Assembly: GCA_947447835.1 (NCBI GenBank)
Contig: CANFLP010000002.1
Span: forward strand, 1 to 32,762
Source: Bacteroidota bacterium
GTDB lineage: Bacteria > Bacteroidota > Bacteroidia > Chitinophagales > Chitinophagaceae
DNA length: 32,762 nucleotides
Direction of reading: 5' to 3'
The position numbers and the translations under genes were made by a program. Below the pieces are notes generated by a model. That model saw only the letters and a program-made list of their open reading frames with translations. It ran no database searches and was not told where the DNA came from. Of the stretch, positions 30,336 through 32,762 are shown piece by piece; the first letter of the stretch is position 1, and every line of letters begins with the position of its first letter.

Positions 30336-31184
30336 TTATTTTGATGCAGGAAACAATCTTTGTTTCATTGCCTCATATAAAACAATACCAGCAGCAACCG
30401 ATACGTTAAAAGAATCGAAATTAGTGGCCATAGGAATTTTGAAAAAATAGTCGGCAGCCTTTGCTAAATAAGGTTGCACCCCTCTTCCTTCATCCCCCAT
30501 TATAATACAGCTTGGCACATTAAAATCTAACTCATGTACATTTTTATCAGCACGCATTTCACTTGTAAAAACTTGTATACCATTTAAATGCAAATCATCA
30601 ACTGCTTTTAATAAACTACTTACACGTACAACATGTATATGCTCTAATGCACCCGCGCTACTTTTAAATGCTTCTTCATTTAAAGCGCCTACTCCTTTGT
30701 CAGGAATAATTAAAGCTTGTGCACCGCAACAATGAATGCTTCTACTTATAGCACCGATATTTCTTACGTCGGTTACGCCATCAAGCATTACAAATAATGG
30801 AGTTTCCCCTTTTGCTACTACAAAATCAATCACTTCTTGTAAATCCAAATATTTTACATTGGAAATAAATGCCAACACCCCTTGGTGATTAGCTTTAGTC
30901 ATCCCATTTAATTTTTCAATGGGTACCAATTGTATAGGAATAGTCCTTTCTCTTGCAAATTGTTTTATTTCATTGAGACCCTCGCCTTGAGCATTTTTTT
31001 GAATTAATATCTTCTCAATATTCGCACCAGACTCTAATGATTCAATTAAAGGTTGACGGCCAATAATGAATTTTCTTTCTGTAGTGAAATTAGGTCTTGG
31101 ACTAAATCTTCTTGGACCTGAATATTTTCTTTCTGGCCTGTCTGATCTGTCTGAACGCTCTGGTCTATTATTTCTATCCTGCAT
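30336..31184 (-). CDS. rlmB: 23S rRNA (guanosine-2'-O)-methyltransferase RlmB-type (SpoU family)
   Basis: It methylates the 2'-hydroxyl of a guanosine, G2251 in E. coli 23S rRNA, using SAM. The protein has 282 residues. The first 35 are an unusual Arg/Asp/Pro-rich tail (RPERSDRSDRPERK) likely to be disordered and RNA-binding. An RNA-binding substrate domain (FIIGRQPLIESLESG) follows. The knotted SPOUT domain has motif 1 LDGVTDVRNIGAISRS, motif 2 IIMGDEGRGVQPYL and motif 3 DSFNVSVAAGIVLYE. TrmH-like relatives modify tRNA, so the target is inferred. It is 9 bases behind the Nudix gene. Confidence 0.92.
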   Translation of the reverse strand: MQDRNNRPERSDRSDRPERKYSGPRRFSPRPNFTTERKFIIGRQPLIESLESGANIEKILIQKNAQGEGLNEIKQFARERTIPIQLVPIEKLNGMTKANHQGVLAFISNVKYLDLQEVIDFVVAKGETPLFVMLDGVTDVRNIGAISRSIHCCGAQALIIPDKGVGALNEEAFKSSAGALEHIHVVRVSSLLKAVDDLHLNGIQVFTSEMRADKNVHELDFNVPSCIIMGDEGRGVQPYLAKAADYFFKIPMATNFDSFNVSVAAGIVLYEAMKQRLFPASK

Positions 31185-31193
31185 AAAACAAAG

Positions 31194-31748
31194 TTAATCC
31201 TTTTTGGTCTTTAGTAACTGCCATTTTAGGATGGCAGCAACTGAAATAGAGTCTGTAATTGTACCATTCATAACCCATTCTACAGCTTCACTAAATGGTA
31301 ATTTTTTAATGGACAATTGTTCTGTGTCTTCGGGCTCAGCTTCCCCAGCCAATAAATCTTCGGCCACATATACAACCGCATATTCGTCTGATACCGAATT
31401 GGAAACATGCATTTTTAAAATTTCCGTCCATTTGCCTGCTTCAAAACCAGTCTCTTCTTTTAATTCTCTTTTTGCAGAAGCCAACCAATCAGTACCTTCT
31501 GGACAACCACCCTCTGGAATTTCCCAGCTATACAAATCTAAAGGGAATCGGTATTGCCCAACCAAATAAGTATTGTCTTGCGCATCAATTGCAATTACGC
31601 CAATCGCAATATTCTTAAAGTGTACCTTACCATAAATGCCTTGCTTACCTGCTGGTGTAACAACTTTATATTCCGTTAGGTTAATCCAAGGATTGTCATA
31701 TTTTATTTCGCTATCAAGCTTCACCCAAGGATTTGTTTCGTTTTTCAT
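31194..31748 (-). CDS. Nudix hydrolase, ADP-ribose pyrophosphatase-like
   Basis: This 184-residue protein has a Nudix box with WEIPEGGCPEGTD followed by RELKEETGF. The G-x5-E-x7-REL-x-EE-x-G pattern holds, apart from a Thr where the first Glu of the box is usual; the metal-binding EE pair is intact. QYRFPLDLYSWEIPEGG before the box is typical of the ADP-ribose/NDP-sugar branch. It would split nucleoside diphosphate sugars in the cytoplasm, but exact substrates vary widely. It is the first gene of a minus-strand operon (nudix, rlmB, GSCFA, penicillin acylase, membrane protein) after the metK terminator. Confidence 0.88.
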   Translation of the reverse strand: MKNETNPWVKLDSEIKYDNPWINLTEYKVVTPAGKQGIYGKVHFKNIAIGVIAIDAQDNTYLVGQYRFPLDLYSWEIPEGGCPEGTDWLASAKRELKEETGFEAGKWTEILKMHVSNSVSDEYAVVYVAEDLLAGEAEPEDTEQLSIKKLPFSEAVEWVMNGTITDSISVAAILKWQLLKTKKD

Positions 31749-31776
31749 AACATCAATTTTGAATACCCATTTAAAT

Positions 31777-31811
31777 AAAAAGCCCGTCCTGAATAATCGG
31801 AACGGGCTTTT
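31777..31811 (-). terminator. Intrinsic terminator of metK
   Basis: A5-GCCCGT (31777-31787) pairs with ACGGGC-T4 (31802-31811) around a 14-base interior with a further CC/GG pair. The hairpin lies 16 bases beyond the metK stop. The A run before it on the plus strand supplies the U tract in minus-strand RNA. Confidence 0.85.
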
Positions 31812-31826
31812 ATAAAAATAAATAAA

Positions 31827-32762
31827 CTATTTTAAACCGAAAGCTTTTTTCACTTTCGCTACATAATCTAATTTCTCCCAAGTAAACAACTCTACTTTCA
31901 TAGTCTTTGTTTTACCGTCTGGAGTGGTGAATGTTTTAGTAACTGTTTCGTTCTTACGACCCATATGACCATAAGCAGCAGTTTCACTATACATTGGAGT
32001 TCTTAACTTTAATCTTTGTTCGATAAAGTAAGGACGCATATCAAAAATGCTTTCCACTAATTTACCAATTTGACCATCTGTTAATTTTACTTTAGCTGTA
32101 CCGTAAGTATTTACGTTAATTGAAGTTGGTTTAGCAACACCAATCGCGTAAGAAACCTGCACTAATACTTCACTAGCTAATCCAGCAGCTACTAAGTTCT
32201 TAGCAATATGACGTGTTGCATAAGCAGCAGAACGGTCAACCTTACTTGGATCTTTACCAGAGAAAGCACCACCACCGTGTGCACCCTTACCACCGTAAGT
32301 ATCTACTATAATTTTACGACCAGTTAAACCAGTATCTCCGTGAGGACCACCAATTACAAACTTGCCTGTAGGGTTAATATGATACTTAATATCCTTGTTA
32401 AATAACTTAGCGTATTTCTTGTATTTAGCTTTTACTCTTGGAATTAAAATCTCAACAATATCCTTGTTGATTTTAGCTAACATCTTTCCTTCCTTATCAA
32501 AATCATCATGTTGAGTTGAAACAACAATTGCGTCAATTCTTACTGGCTCATTTTTGTCGTTGTACTCTAATGTTACTTGAGATTTTGCATCTGGACGTAA
32601 ATATTTGATAGCCTTGTTCTCTCTTCTTAATGCAGCTAATTCAATTAGAATTTTGTGCGCTAAGTCCAAAGCCAATGGCATATAGTTTTCAGTTTCATTG
32701 CTTGCATAACCAAACATCATTCCTTGGTCACCAGCACCTTGCTCTTCTTTTTTCTTTCTGTC
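31827..32762 (-). CDS. metK: S-adenosylmethionine synthase, 5' end outside the window
   Basis: The frame is open to the right edge, so 312 C-terminal residues are present, about three quarters of the usual 410-420. The start at 32720 is internal, because the frame continues upstream with EQGAGDQGMMFGYA, the conserved adenosine-binding motif. GGAFSGKDPSKVDRSAAYA is the glycine-rich phosphate loop with the metal-binding residues, and HINPTGKFVIGGPHGDTGLT is the central-domain signature. The enzyme makes SAM from methionine and ATP, the methyl donor for RlmB and the radical source for LipA in this same window. Any SAM riboswitch would lie upstream of the window. Confidence 0.97.
   Translation of the reverse strand, partial: DRKKKEEQGAGDQGMMFGYASNETENYMPLALDLAHKILIELAALRRENKAIKYLRPDAKSQVTLEYNDKNEPVRIDAIVVSTQHDDFDKEGKMLAKINKDIVEILIPRVKAKYKKYAKLFNKDIKYHINPTGKFVIGGPHGDTGLTGRKIIVDTYGGKGAHGGGAFSGKDPSKVDRSAAYATRHIAKNLVAAGLASEVLVQVSYAIGVAKPTSINVNTYGTAKVKLTDGQIGKLVESIFDMRPYFIEQRLKLRTPMYSETAAYGHMGRKNETVTKTFTTPDGKTKTMKVELFTWEKLDYVAKVKKAFGLK

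Overview
The window looks like chromosomal DNA of a member of the Bacteroidota, most likely the Chitinophagales/Chitinophagaceae. This is inferred from AT-rich coding DNA, scarce Shine-Dalgarno sequences, several -7 boxes of the Bacteroidota form TAnnTTTG, a TonB-dependent receptor with an N-terminal carboxypeptidase-D regulatory-like domain, a GSCFA protein, and the style of the GlgA, GlgC and LepB homologues. Genus cannot be fixed by eye. I see no rRNA, tRNA, CRISPR array, insertion sequence, phage or plasmid gene. Coding density is high and no gene-free stretch exceeds 300 bases. Most of the window is housekeeping, so I do not claim a new defence or mobile system. The least explained piece is a palindrome-rich block at 7288-7459.

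Layout. (1) 1-4485, minus strand: glgA, glgC, an SLC45-like sugar/H+ symporter and a secreted GH13 alpha-glucanase cut by the window edge. This is one tight operon joining glycogen synthesis to alpha-glucoside capture. (2) 4631-7292, plus strand: an FHS-type hexose transporter and a ROK sugar kinase (import then phosphorylation), divergent from the glycogen operon. (3) 7288-7510: overlapping hairpins, a 26-bp tandem repeat and a bidirectional terminator, between the kinase and lipA. (4) lipA (minus) and an OsmC-family gene (plus), divergent. (5) 9014-11702, minus: ferredoxin, iscX, a KdsC-like phosphatase, a UbiA prenyltransferase and maf. (6) 11834-15213, plus: an alpha/beta hydrolase and topA, the latter convergent with a fatty acid desaturase across a strong terminator. 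(7) 16580-17957, plus: a SirB1-like protein and ogt. (8) 17981-24129, minus: lepB-cdd, the pyruvate dehydrogenase E1 beta gene, and a lone TonB-dependent receptor. (9) purC (plus), convergent with trhO (minus). (10) 26398-31748, minus: Nudix hydrolase, rlmB, GSCFA protein, penicillin acylase-family protein and a small membrane protein as one compact operon. (11) The 3' three quarters of metK, with its terminator, cut by the right edge.

How they work together. The left third is a carbon uptake and storage module: alpha-glucans would be cut by the GH13 enzyme and imported by the SLC45-like carrier; hexoses would enter by the FHS carrier and be phosphorylated by the ROK kinase; glucose-1-phosphate would be activated by GlgC and polymerised by GlgA. 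The rest covers cofactors and central metabolism (LipA, PDH E1 beta, MetK, PurC), envelope functions (LepB, KdsC-like, UbiA-like, desaturase, TonB receptor) and nucleic acid maintenance or RNA modification (TopA, Ogt, TrhO, RlmB, Maf, Cdd).
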